Shown piece by piece: positions 35,240-47,200 of a DNA stretch of 64,000 nt (position 1 is its first letter; every line of letters starts with the position of its first letter). Below the pieces are notes generated by a model. That model searched no databases and was not told the DNA's origin. It saw only the letters and a program-made list of their open reading frames with translations. The position numbers were made by a program, and so were the translations under genes. Origin of the DNA: Dromiciops gliroides (taxonomy: Eukaryota; Chordata; Mammalia; Microbiotheria; Microbiotheriidae); assembly GCF_019393635.1 (NCBI RefSeq), contig NC_057863.1:624707291-624771290 (forward strand), written 5' to 3'.

Positions 35240-38200
35240 AATGAGCAGAAATGTATTTTCATTAGCCAGCGTACTCTCATACGGGCCCTGCCTTGTGGTA
35301 GCCAGCACAGGGCTAGGCTCCAGACTCACCTTGGCCATCTCATCATGCTCCATGCCCAGGACATCTTTCATCAGGTGGTAGGCCTCACAGATCAGCTGCA
35401 TATCTCCATATTCTATCCCATTGTGCACCATCTTGACAAAGTGCCCAGCACCCTCGTCTCCCACCTATTAGAGAGAGCAAAGGTCAGAAGGCCGTGAGAG
35501 AGGCAGCTGGAGGGGCACCAGAGCAAGCCAGCGCTGGGTACATTGTAAGCAGTGAGCTTCCCTGGAGGCCGTGGCTCCTTAAGGACAGAACTGAAGCAAA
35601 TAGAGAGAGCAGGAAAAAGCCAGGGTCTTGCTGAGTCCACTTCCCTGTCCTTGGGCCAGTGAGTTTCACACTACGCGAATCCCACAGAGCTTCTATCCAG
35701 TGTAGTATTAGTCCTTTCTGACTTAGTGACAGTGACTCAAGGGTCATTCCGGCAGGGCAGGTCTCCAGAATTCAGGCTTGCTGGGACCTCCCTGGGTTTC
35801 CCTTTGCATCACACTTTCATAAGATGTATCTCCGGGTGACACAAAAGGCCCCCATTTTCCTGGGGTTGCTTCCCTCCTGGATGAGTCAGAGCTGAAGAAA
35901 TCTCTTATATTTAACACAAGCCAATATGATCAGAGACAGCACAGTCTGGTGAGAAGGGCTTTGGGAGCCAGAGAGCCAGGGTTCAAATCCTGGCTCTGCC
36001 ACATTGCTTGTGGAGCTTTGGGTAAAACCCTTAAGATCATACTGAGAATGGGGCAGCTAGGTGGCCCAGTGGATAGAGCACTGGCCCTGGAGTCAGGAGT
36101 GCCTGAGTTCAAGTCCGGCCTCAGACACCTGACACTTACTAGCTGTGTGACTCTGGGCAAGTCACATAACCCCCAATGCCCCACCAAAAAAAAAAAAAAA
36201 AAAAGAAAAGATCATACTGAGAATGGAAAGGGATCTGAGAGGTCATCTGGTTAAACCCCCTACCTTTAAAAAAAAACAAAACAGGAGCAGCTAGGTGGCA
36301 CAATGGATAAAGCACCAGCCCTGGAATCAGGAGGACCTGAGTTCAAATCTGGCCTCAGACACTTGACACTTACTAGTGTAACGATTGGAATAACGCCACC
36401 TGCTGGATACTAACTGTAGAAGAGTTCTGCCCATGAAGTGAAGGTCTTTGAGGGCAAGACCAGGAGTCTTGTCTTTGGTATCAGGAAGTGATGCGGACTA
36501 GTGGGAGGAGGAAGGAAGAGACTGGCGCGGAGTCTCAGGCGCTTTTTCCTCTGGACTCTGGCGGAGAAGGGAGCTAGAAATGTGCTCTCCCTTTAATAGA
36601 TAGGAATCTAGGCCTTTTTCTCTCTCTTTACCAAATTCTTATTCTCCTTAATAAATGCTTAAAAGTCTAACTCTTGCTAAAGCTTATAATTTATTGGCGA
36701 CCACTCATTAGATATTTTAGACAGTTTAGCTAGAATTTTAGCCCTTAACACTAGCTGTGTGACCCTGGGCAAGTCACTTAACCCTCATTGCCTTGGCCCC
36801 CCCACTCAAAAAAATTTTAAATAAATTAATTTAAAAAATAAAAACATATGGGGAATCTGATGCCCAGAAAGGATAAGGGGCTTGTACGACACCGTAACAG
36901 AACCAGGATTTGAACATCTTAGGTGGTGCAGGTCTGGAGCCAGGAGGGCCTGGGTTCAAATCTGGCCTCAGACACCTATTAGCTGTGTGACACTGGGCAA
37001 GTCACTTAACCTGCCTGCCTCAGTTTCCTCATCTATAAAACAAGAGTAATAACAGCACCCTGCTCCCAGAGTTGCTGTGAGGACTGAATGAGGTATCTGT
37101 AAAATGCTGTGCAAACCGTAAAGCATTATGGAAATGTTAGCCATTGCACCATCATTACTCTTGATCTAGTGATTTCTGGACCGTTCCCCCGTCTGTAAAA
37201 TGAGGGGGTCAAACTAGATCATCTCTGAGGTCCCTTCCATCTTGTGATGAGAGCTTCTCTGGTCCTGCCAAATCCGGGACAAAGTATTCAGCCACTGGCT
37301 TCCAGAAGTGGCCCACTGCCTGGCTTCCACAGCAATCCAGAGCTCAAGAATGTCCCTCCCAGCCTCTCCCCATGTCTGCACCAGGCTGCAGATTTACTGC
37401 AAGGCAAGGAGACAAGTGGGGTCAGCAGGAGGGGGGAGGCTCAGGTCGTGGCCTGGCAGGCTGCCCTCCAACCCTCCTCAGGCAGATACCCAGATTCCTG
37501 TTTCTTCTCTAACAACAACAGCTCGCTGGCACCAAGCCAGCCCTCCGTCCTAGAACATGGAGTGGGGCCTCGGGGGAAGTGAAGGCACATTTTAACAGGA
37601 ACACAGGGAAGCACCAAAGTGTGGTGGAAAGAACACTTAACATGGAAGCTGAGGATCTGGGTTCAAATGCTGGCCCTGCCATTTATTAGCCCCTGAGACT
37701 TTGGAAAAATCACCTAGGTCCTCTGAGACCTCAGGCTCCTCATCTATATAAAAGGCCTAGGTCCTCTAATTGTGGTGGAGTAGGAAAAGAGAGCCAGAAA
37801 CAGACTCCCGGTACTCGTTTCAAAGGCTGGCTGTGCTGCTTAAAGGGGGACCCATGGGAAAGTCCTGAAGCCCCCTCCCCTATCTGCAGACCATCTCTGG
37901 GGTCCCCTCCAGCTTGACATAGATGGCCCTTACTAGGATCCTAGTCAGGTGAAGGCCCGAAGCCACCCGTTTCTTCTGACCACAGACCAAAGACAGTCCA
38001 GGCTACTGGAGGTCTAGGCTTCTCCATCTTCACCCAAGGCCCCGGGGACATGCTAGATGACAGTGGCCTGTTCAACCTGCTTCTCTTTTCCTGAGATCAC
38101 CCACAGGTGAACTAGGACAACAAGCTACCATGTGAGACCCCACGAGGCCGACCCCTGGGACCTGAAGCCCTTGCCAGGCTCCAGGCAGCTCCACCAGCCC

Positions 38201-41200
38201 CTCTGACTGTCCCACCCTCTCCAACCCCCGCTCCAGGGCACAAGCCAGTACTTGCCCAATCACAGCAGGGCTCCCCAGTGCCCACTTTGGCAGCAATGCT
38301 TTGGAAGATCGTCTTGATGTGGGGCCTGTGGAAAGGAATACAGCTCAGCAGCCAGGAAGAAGGGGAAGGTCTCCCCCAAAACTCTGATCCCAAGAATAAA
38401 CTCTCTTCCTTCCAGTGGGGAGAGATAATCCCCCATTTTGGGGACAATTTCCAGAACAATTCTACAAACCAAAACATGCTCTCTGGCTATTTGCTAAGCG
38501 GGTCCCTCCTTCAGCTCCCGGGGCCATAGAGACATAAGTCAAAAAGAGGGAGGGGCAGAGTAGGGGAGAGAATCACTTTAAAAGCTAAAGGCGGGGGCAG
38601 CTAGGTGACCCAGGGGATAAAAGCACCAGCCCTGAATTCAGGAGGACCTGAGTTCAAATCTTGCCTCAGACACTTGACACGCACTAGCTGTGTGACCCTG
38701 GGCATGTCACTTAACCCCCATTGCCTCGCCAAAAATAAAAACAATAACAAAGCTAAAGGCAAGAATCCTGGGTGGAAACAGCTGTTCTAAAGAATTGCAC
38801 TTCCCAATGGAAGAAGGCCCTCCCAAATGTTAGTACTTCCCCTTCTTTACTCCCCAAAATTTGTATTGACTTTATATCATCTCCCCCAACAGAGTGTAAG
38901 CTCTTTGAGGGTATGGACGGCTTTGTTTGTCTTTGTAGCCCCAGGGCTTGACAGAGGGCACTGTTTATGAGATAGGGGCACCTGAATAAGATGGACTGTG
39001 TGTGCCCTAAGACAGGAAGACTATGAAGGATTCAGAAAAGAATGGGAAGATACATGAACTGATACAAAGCAAAGGAAACAGGGTGAGGAAAACAACAGAC
39101 AACAATGACTGCAACAATGTAAACAGAAAGAACAGAAGCACCAAGGAAGTATAATGGCCAAGCCTGGTCCTTGTGAATGGGGGTCTCCAGACTGAGAATG
39201 TCCTGTATGTTGTTAGAGTGGATTCCTGGGCTGGAGATCAATATATTACGAAATGAAGGTGATGTAAAAACAAAGTAAGAAAACATTTTAAAAACATAAT
39301 AAGCTGGGGCAGCTAGGTGGCACAGTGGATAGAGCACGGGCCCTGGAGTCAAGAGTACCTGAGTTCAAATCCAGCCTCAGACACTTAACACTTACTAGCT
39401 GTGTCACTTAACCCCAACTGCCTCACTAAAAAAAAAAAAAATGAAAACATAATAAGCTGAACTGAGCTGATTAGCAAAAGAACAAGCTCTGGCTTAGATT
39501 TGCAAAAGAATTTCAAAGTCCCTTTTGTCAACCAGTCAGCACAGCGTGCTCACCTGGCTTCTGGAAGTGCAAAGAGTAATTCCAAATTCCTTTGGTTTGT
39601 AATTCAGTTCAAAGCTCTGCTCTGGGGTGGCCCGACTAAAATCCTTCAAAGCTGAGGTGGCATTTTAATCTGAACAAGAACACGACAACAGGAAGCTAAG
39701 GAAAGGGCTAGGGCTGCCCCAACTATGCAAAAACTCAAGGTGTACGTATTTTAAAAATACATTTGTATTGGTATCTTTTGTTTTTACATCACCTGATTTT
39801 CCTCCTGCATCCCCCTCTCTCCCAGAAAACCATCTCTTACCAATTTTTTTGAGGGAAGGATAAATACACTGTTATTCGGGAGAAAAATGTAGATGACTAT
39901 CCCTTTATTCTGCTCTCCCCAGAGGGTCAAAACAGTCTGCATTCTGAGACAAGTGCATTTTGAATTTCTCAATCTGCCAATGGTGGGCCCCTTGGGGATG
40001 CCATCTGGCCACTCCTAAGGAAGGCCCTGTTATCATCAATTCAAGCCAATGAACATATAAAGCTCCTACTCTGTGCAAAGCACACAGCTGGGTACTAGAG
40101 ATGCAAAAACAAAAATGAAAATGGTCGCTGCCCTCCTAGGGCAGGATGGGCCTGGTCTGATGCAAATCATGAAGTCTGACAGGAGATGAACAGTAAACAG
40201 GGAAGGTCAACACTGCTTTGTCTCTGAACGTCAATGACTCTCCCCAAATGTTTCCCGTGAGTCTTTGCTACAATTTCCTCCACAGCACTGTTTGAGACAA
40301 GGTAATGTGAGGCAGGCCATGAGCAGGGAAGGGCACTCAGTATGGATCACCCTCCCCACTCCCCCTGGCCCAACAGTTGTGAAAAGCAGCCCTGGCCTCT
40401 TCTTGATATCGGCATCCTGAAGGGCTTCCCCACCTTTTTTTTTTTTTTGGGGGGGGGGTGGGGTGGCGCCCTGGGTGGGGCAATGAGGGTTAAGTGACTT
40501 TCCCAGGGTTACACAGCTAGTCAGTGTCAAGTGTCTAAGGCAGGATTTGAACTCAGGTCCCCTTGAATCCAGGGCCAGTGCTTTATCCACTGCTTTATCC
40601 ACTTTAGACACTGAACCCTTGGACAGTTAGAGAAGAGGCTGCTCATCCCCAATAATATGCACATTCCATCCTCTATGGGGAATCAAACTCTGAGAGAACA
40701 AGGTTACCTGTCTATATCTCCCTCACAATGGATCCTTCCTTTGCTATTTTCTCCTCCTCTGCTCCGTCTCTGTCTTCCTGTATCTGGCTGTCTCTTTTTT
40801 CTGGAGTCTCAGTGATGATGTTTTCCCTCAGACTAATTTTTATATATAATAAAATCATTTGCAATTTTCAGTTGTGACCTCCCCTTCCCTTTCTCTTCCA
40901 CCTTCTTCCATCGCTCTATGACGCTCAAATTTCCTTTCTTAGATTTATCCCCAACCATTCCCTTCCCCCATTTCCACTAGCTTTTTTCCAAGGGATTTCC
41001 CCCTTTCCCCCTTTGTCCAAAACCATTCATTCATTCAACAAAAATTAAGAAAAATCTGTGATATGCCAAGTACTGTGCTTGCTCCAAGGGTGTGTGTGTA
41101 TGTGTGTATGCTTGCGAGAGACTGAAAGAGAGAAAGCGAGAAGGAGATGAATGAACCCTGGTCTCTCTCTTTAGGGCACCTTACAGTCCGGGAGGGGAGA

Positions 41201-44200
41201 TAAGGCAGGACAGGCACGCTGGAGTGGTGGAAGGCAGTGGCTGCATCCCCCACAGTGCTCACGTGGGCAGGGATAGCGGGGAGGCTCTTTGGAAATGAGC
41301 ATCTCTAACGCTGGCTTTGCAGAGTCAGCCGGTGCTTGGGCAGAGGGAAGGGGCCTCCCGGGTGGAGCAGCACCAAGGCTTGGGGGGGGGATGGGGGATA
41401 TTCTGGTGTAGTGTGATTCCTGTCCTCCGAGGATCCCTACTCCTTTCAAGGCCAATCTGTCATGTCTCCTTCTTCCTAAATCTCTCCCAGTGTGGCTGAA
41501 AAGGCAGGGGTCACTCTCCAGGCTGTATCTTCTGAGTCTATTTTCCATTTTAGCGTCATGGAGGGAGGGAATGTGAATCAGGCAGATACAGCAGTGAACC
41601 GGCTAGCTGCAGAGGGGTAGCCCCTCCATCCTCACCCCTCCCCAACAGCTCCATGCTGCCTCATTCACACCAGGAGTTTGGGCTTCCCCACAGCTGGTGG
41701 GCATTGACTAAGCGCCTACTATGTGCTGGGGATCACTAGACTCACCAGGCTTCTTTGTTCCCTCCAGGCATGAGAGATGGCCCATAGCGGGCCCCCTCTT
41801 CACCACCGCTCACACCACTTCCCACAAACAAGATGCCTTTGGCCTTGAGGTCCTGGCATCGCCTCTGAAGGGAAGAGAAAAGGAGTTCCATCACACGTCA
41901 AATAGATACATACACAAGGCCGGGGACAAGGGGCAGGGAAGACGAGGGGATAAGGACCTTCCCAACCCCCCCCCATCTCTGTCATAAAGGGGTCTGAGAG
42001 GCACGAAATGATCTTGAAATGCATAGGCACAAAGAAAGGCGGGCTTTGGAATGGGCCCATGGGGGAGGGAGGTTCCACAAACCAGGCTACCTCACACTAA
42101 TGTCACATGTACAGGGGGGCTTCCCCCACTGGACTCCACACTGATGAAGCAGGATCACCAGAGTGCAAATCGAGCCCCGTCTCTCAGGAGAGAAGGGAGG
42201 AATCCTGGGCTAGGGAGGCTGCTACACAACCAGGTGGAGCCACTGTATCCTTTTGCTGAACTACTTTTCTGTCACAAGAACAGGTTCAAAAGGAGAGGGG
42301 CATATGGGGGGGGGGGGGGGGAGAACACGGTGCACACATAAAATGTATCAATAAACTGAATTGTTACTGCAAAGACATTTGTGTGCAAAAGTAAAAACAG
42401 GAACCTCCATAACCAGTTCTGAAATCCAAACAGCCCAGCGAGGGACCATCAGTGCTGTCGCATCCGGACCCCGGGGCCAATGGCACAAGTCACCTCGGTC
42501 AGAGCGGGGAAGCTCCGCCCCAGATGCCACCCCCAATGAGAACGCTGGACCGTTCTCAGTCCCGCTCTCAGACCTTGGGCTTTGGGGAGGAGGGGAGGAA
42601 AGCACTTACTGTGGTATCTCTATACTCTGAATTCCCCCCATCGATGATGATGTCACCAGCCTCCAGTAAAGGCACCTGCAACAAGAAGTGAGGAACCCTT
42701 AAAAATCAGAACGGTGTGGAGAAGCTAGGTGGCGCAGTGGATAAAGCACAGGCCCTGGATTCAGGAGGTCCCGAGTTCAAATCCAGCCTCAGACACTTAC
42801 TAGCTGTGTGACCTTGGGCAAGTCACTTAACCCTCACTGCCCCCCCAAAAGCCCCCCAAAAACAAAACAAAAATCAGAACGGTGCCCCAGGACAAACCGG
42901 TGTAGTCCCAGTAAGGTCCTGAATCACTCAGCTGGGGAAGGCTCGATCAGGACTCTGTCCCAGGAATCCCTCTTCTCCCCTTTGGGGGTAATACCTCCCC
43001 CACCCCCAAGACCATGCTTGGAACCTTAAATAAGTCCCTCTGTGGCCTGTGATATTCAAGGCTGCTTATTAGAAAGTCAAAGCAAGAGAACCCAACCAGA
43101 ACAATGTGCATTTGAGGGGCAAGACACTGAGAAACCAAAGTTGGTTTCTACAACTTAAAAAGCAAACCCACCAATGCCCTGAAATCTATCCAAAGAGCCC
43201 AGGCTAAGAATTCCTGGTCCAGAATCTTTGATTTCCCAGGCCAGGATTCTTTCCCCACCAATGTTCTGCCTCATTAATTATTGAAAACAGAAGCATCAAA
43301 CACCCTCTAGAGCATGGCCTGAACTAGATTCAAATGCAACTGGGAAATAGAACAGAATAAATCAAAAGACAAAACACAGACAATGGCACGTTTTAAAACT
43401 AAGTTGTTATGAGGCCTGCAGGGATCCTCATGTACAGCTAAGGGGTCTGAATGTAACATCTGGATTAACATTATGCTCCTCCCATTGTCCATCGGCACCC
43501 TTTCTTGCTCCCATTTTTTAAGTACCTACCATGTGCAAAACACTATGCTAGACACTAAGGGAGACATCAAATGGATCTTGCAGATTAGTGGGAAGAAAAG
43601 GCCTACAGATAACTAGGCAACACAGAATCACAAAACAAATACGTTATCATAGAGAGTCACAAAACAAGGATGCCGGGCAGAATTCTGGTCATTCATTACC
43701 ACAGAGGGCAAGAGAGGGTCAAGGAAGGCCTGGAGGAAGCAGCGGGATCTGAGCAGATGCCCCCTCTGCCTCCCTGGTTCTTTCCCACTCAGGCAGCGGG
43801 GAAGGAGATGCCAGAGGCACCAAAGCTGTGAGCCACTGCTGGCCTTTCTGGTGGGGGGCACTCACAGGGAGTGAGGGCATTCCCTGAGCCCCCAGCTAAC
43901 AGGCACCATCCCCTCTGGGCCCCGAGGGTCAGGAAGGGGAGACATTGAGGTCAATCTCCGGGAAGCCAAAGCACCTAAAAGCTCTCAGCTGGTAGGAGAA
44001 GGAAATGCTGCAATAATAGACCACCAACTCCCAGTTTCTGAAGAGGCTCAGGCTGGAAGGCCCCCTTCCAGCCCCAACCACCCGCAGGACCCTCGTGTCT
44101 TTGTCCAAAAATATTGTTCGGTTTTCTCACCCCTTTCCAGCCAAGCCAACCAAACCCTCATGGTCCCCCACTCCTATCTTTGGCAGCCTGGGGCACAGAG

Positions 44201-47200
44201 GTTCCCTGCAAAGGAGCCAAACAACCCAAAACGTCCTTTCCCTTGTCCCCTTCCTGAGGACAATTATCAATGGAACAGACTGGCTGGTATAACTCAGGCC
44301 CAGGCAGGTGTCCAAAAGGGGCCCAGCCCCATAGCCCTCAGTCCATCTGAGAAGAGCCTATACATGTGGGCCTCCCTCACAGGGGCTGCAGAACCTTCCC
44401 GACCTCACGGAGCAATCCCAAATACAAGGGACACCCAAACACAAGAAAGTCCTGATCGGGCACACGCCGTCTTCACGTGTTGTGGGACGAGATGCTCAAG
44501 CCAAGCCCGGAGCTTCCGTGAACCTTCACCCTGAAGGGCTCAGCTCCAGGCAGGCACCTCTCAGCATGTCAGCAGCCTCGTGTCTCCTCCCCCTCCGTCC
44601 CTTTGCCCTCCCCGAGCCTGCCCACAGCACCCAGCACAGGGTCTGCATCTCAGCCAGGCTGAGGGGTCAGAGGGGCTGGTGCCTGAGCTGCAGCTCCGAG
44701 CCTGAGCAGTCCCTAAGCCAAGGGCAGGAGGGGCACAAACCCCAGCCAGACCCCTGTGAGAGCTAGAGGCCAGCACTGGCCTTGATAACAGCTTGAGGAA
44801 GAAAAGCAAACCTCCCATGTGCCCCAAATCAAAACCACTACCTTTCTCCCTCAACCCTCACTATTTCTTTCTGGATCAGGGGTTCTTCAGCTGGGTCTAA
44901 GGGAACCACCCACTCAAGGTTACATGAGCAGTGAGCAGCAAAGACAGTATTTCCACACCCCTGACTCCAAATCCAGGACACTTTCTTTGAGAATGAAAGC
45001 TCTCGGGGCGGCTGGGTGGTGCAGTGGATAGAGCACCGGCCCTGGATTCAGGAGGGCCTGAGTTCAAATCCAGACTCAGACACTTGACACTTACTAGCTG
45101 TGTGACCCTGAGCAAGTCACTTCACCCCAATTAGTTCTATCATTTGATCCTCCCAATAGCCCTGGGAGGTAGGTGCTCTTATTATTCCCACTTTACAGGG
45201 GAGGAAACTGAGGCTGAGAGACAGTGACTGCCCAGGGGCACATAGCTGCTGAGTGTCTGACAAACTCAAGGGTTGGTAGTGCTTCCTCTGGAAGGCTCTT
45301 GTTACTAATAATAACACCAGGTAATTATTTGGGAATTACTGTCTTAAGGGAACCCTGAGAACCAGTTTTTAAGTTTTGGTGCTAAGTCTAAAAAGTCGAG
45401 TGGGGAGGACAGTGGTTCCAAAGAGGGATAATAAGCACATCTGTTAACTCCTTTGAGTCTGTCACAGATAAAGCTGGCACAAAAGAGGCCTCATGTTACT
45501 GTCATTACAGTTAATGAGGTGTTTCTCAGTCATCTAAATTGTATTTCTAGGGAATACCTCCCGTGGTGTGGGTGTGACTTAGTTAATGTCAATCAACATT
45601 GGGACGGCTCAGGCAAGGAGGGCCTTGGAGCAAAGACTGGGGGCCCAGGCAGAAGAGACAGAACACCAAGGATGGGATGGGATGGGGCGGGCAGGGGAGG
45701 GCAGGGGAGAGCAGGCCTCACCAGTTTGACAATGAAATCATCCACTGCCTGGCCAGCCTTGACAAGCAGGATGATGCGACGGGGTTTCTTCAGTTTGGAC
45801 ACCATTTCCTCCAGAGAGTGAGCTCCAACCACCTTGGTCCCCTTTGCTTCATTGGCCAAGAACTCATCAACTTTGGAGACTGTTCTGTTAAAAGCACACA
45901 CCTGCAAGGGAGGACATTTGCCTTGGGGTCTGCTGTGAATCAGGGCTCAGATTTGGCTACAAACCAGTTCCAAACATTTACTGAGATACTCTGTTTCACA
46001 GAGTTACAGTTCCAAGGCCACCGAGTGCAGGATTCAGTTACTTCTAGCACCTTGGCTTACATAAGCCAATTTCCTATTTGGCTACCTGGGAATTCTTTTT
46101 CTCAGAGTCCCACAGGCACCGTGAGGCCCCTCTAGAGTTAGAGCAGCGCCCTGCCCAGTCTGTCACTCCAAAATTCTCCTAGGTCTCAGATACTAGTGTG
46201 CTCATGGTGCAAACTTTGCAAGACTCATTCAGCAAAACTACAGCTCTTCATTATCTCCAAAGAGCTGGTCTTCCTACGAAAGGGTGTTGGTAGTTTTCCT
46301 TCTTTTAAGAAAATGTTTCAAGGGACAAACCAGGATATAAAGATATCTGAGTATCAGATAATCCCCTGGTCCTCCGGCTCCTGGATACACCCAACAGCCA
46401 CCAGAATTAAAACACATTATTTACTCTACTCACCACAAAGCCATGGTCATTCATGTTTAAAACCAGGTTCTGGCCCATGACAGCCAATCCAATCAGTGCA
46501 ATATCAGCTCTGGACAAGGGGGGGAAAGACCAGAGAGAAGTGTGTCAAAATACTCTCAGCCACTAGAGATAACGCACTGTCACTTGAGGAAGCCTCATTT
46601 TCTGGCCCCTGTTAGGAGGGGCACTGAGTCAGAGGGCTAATCAATGTGAGTATTCTCTCCTCATCGGTAGAAGGAAACCCAACCTACTCTGCCCATCCTG
46701 TGGGCCTCTTGTCAATATCCAACTCTAAGTTTTCCTAGTTTATGGTCAATTTCCTCCCTTTCCCATTCATAACTGGGCATAATGAAGTGGTTTTTTAGGG
46801 AATCTTCCTTGCTTAACTAACCATTCACTACCATCAGTCTACAGTCTCAATCTAACCAATTAATCTTTAAAAAAAAAAACACAAAAAACCCCAAAAAGAA
46901 CAAAACCAAGGTTGCCCCAAACTAATAAGTACTTAAGTTATTTGTGGTAGAAAATCTCAGCAGGTGTTCTGGTTTGGTTTTGGTTTTTTAAATTTTATCT
47001 CCCCTGCTTTGTCTTAAAGAATCAGGGCAGGGAGCAGAGATGTCTTATCTAATCTAGCCCAGGGCCCTGAACCCAGTAGGCTCAGTCTGTGTTTGATTAG
47101 GAGCAGTCAGAGTACAAGTCTCAGGTCCAAAACTTTTACTAGCTGAGTGAACAGGGCAAGCTAAGTAACCAGAGCCTCAGTTTCCTTTACTGTAAAGAGG

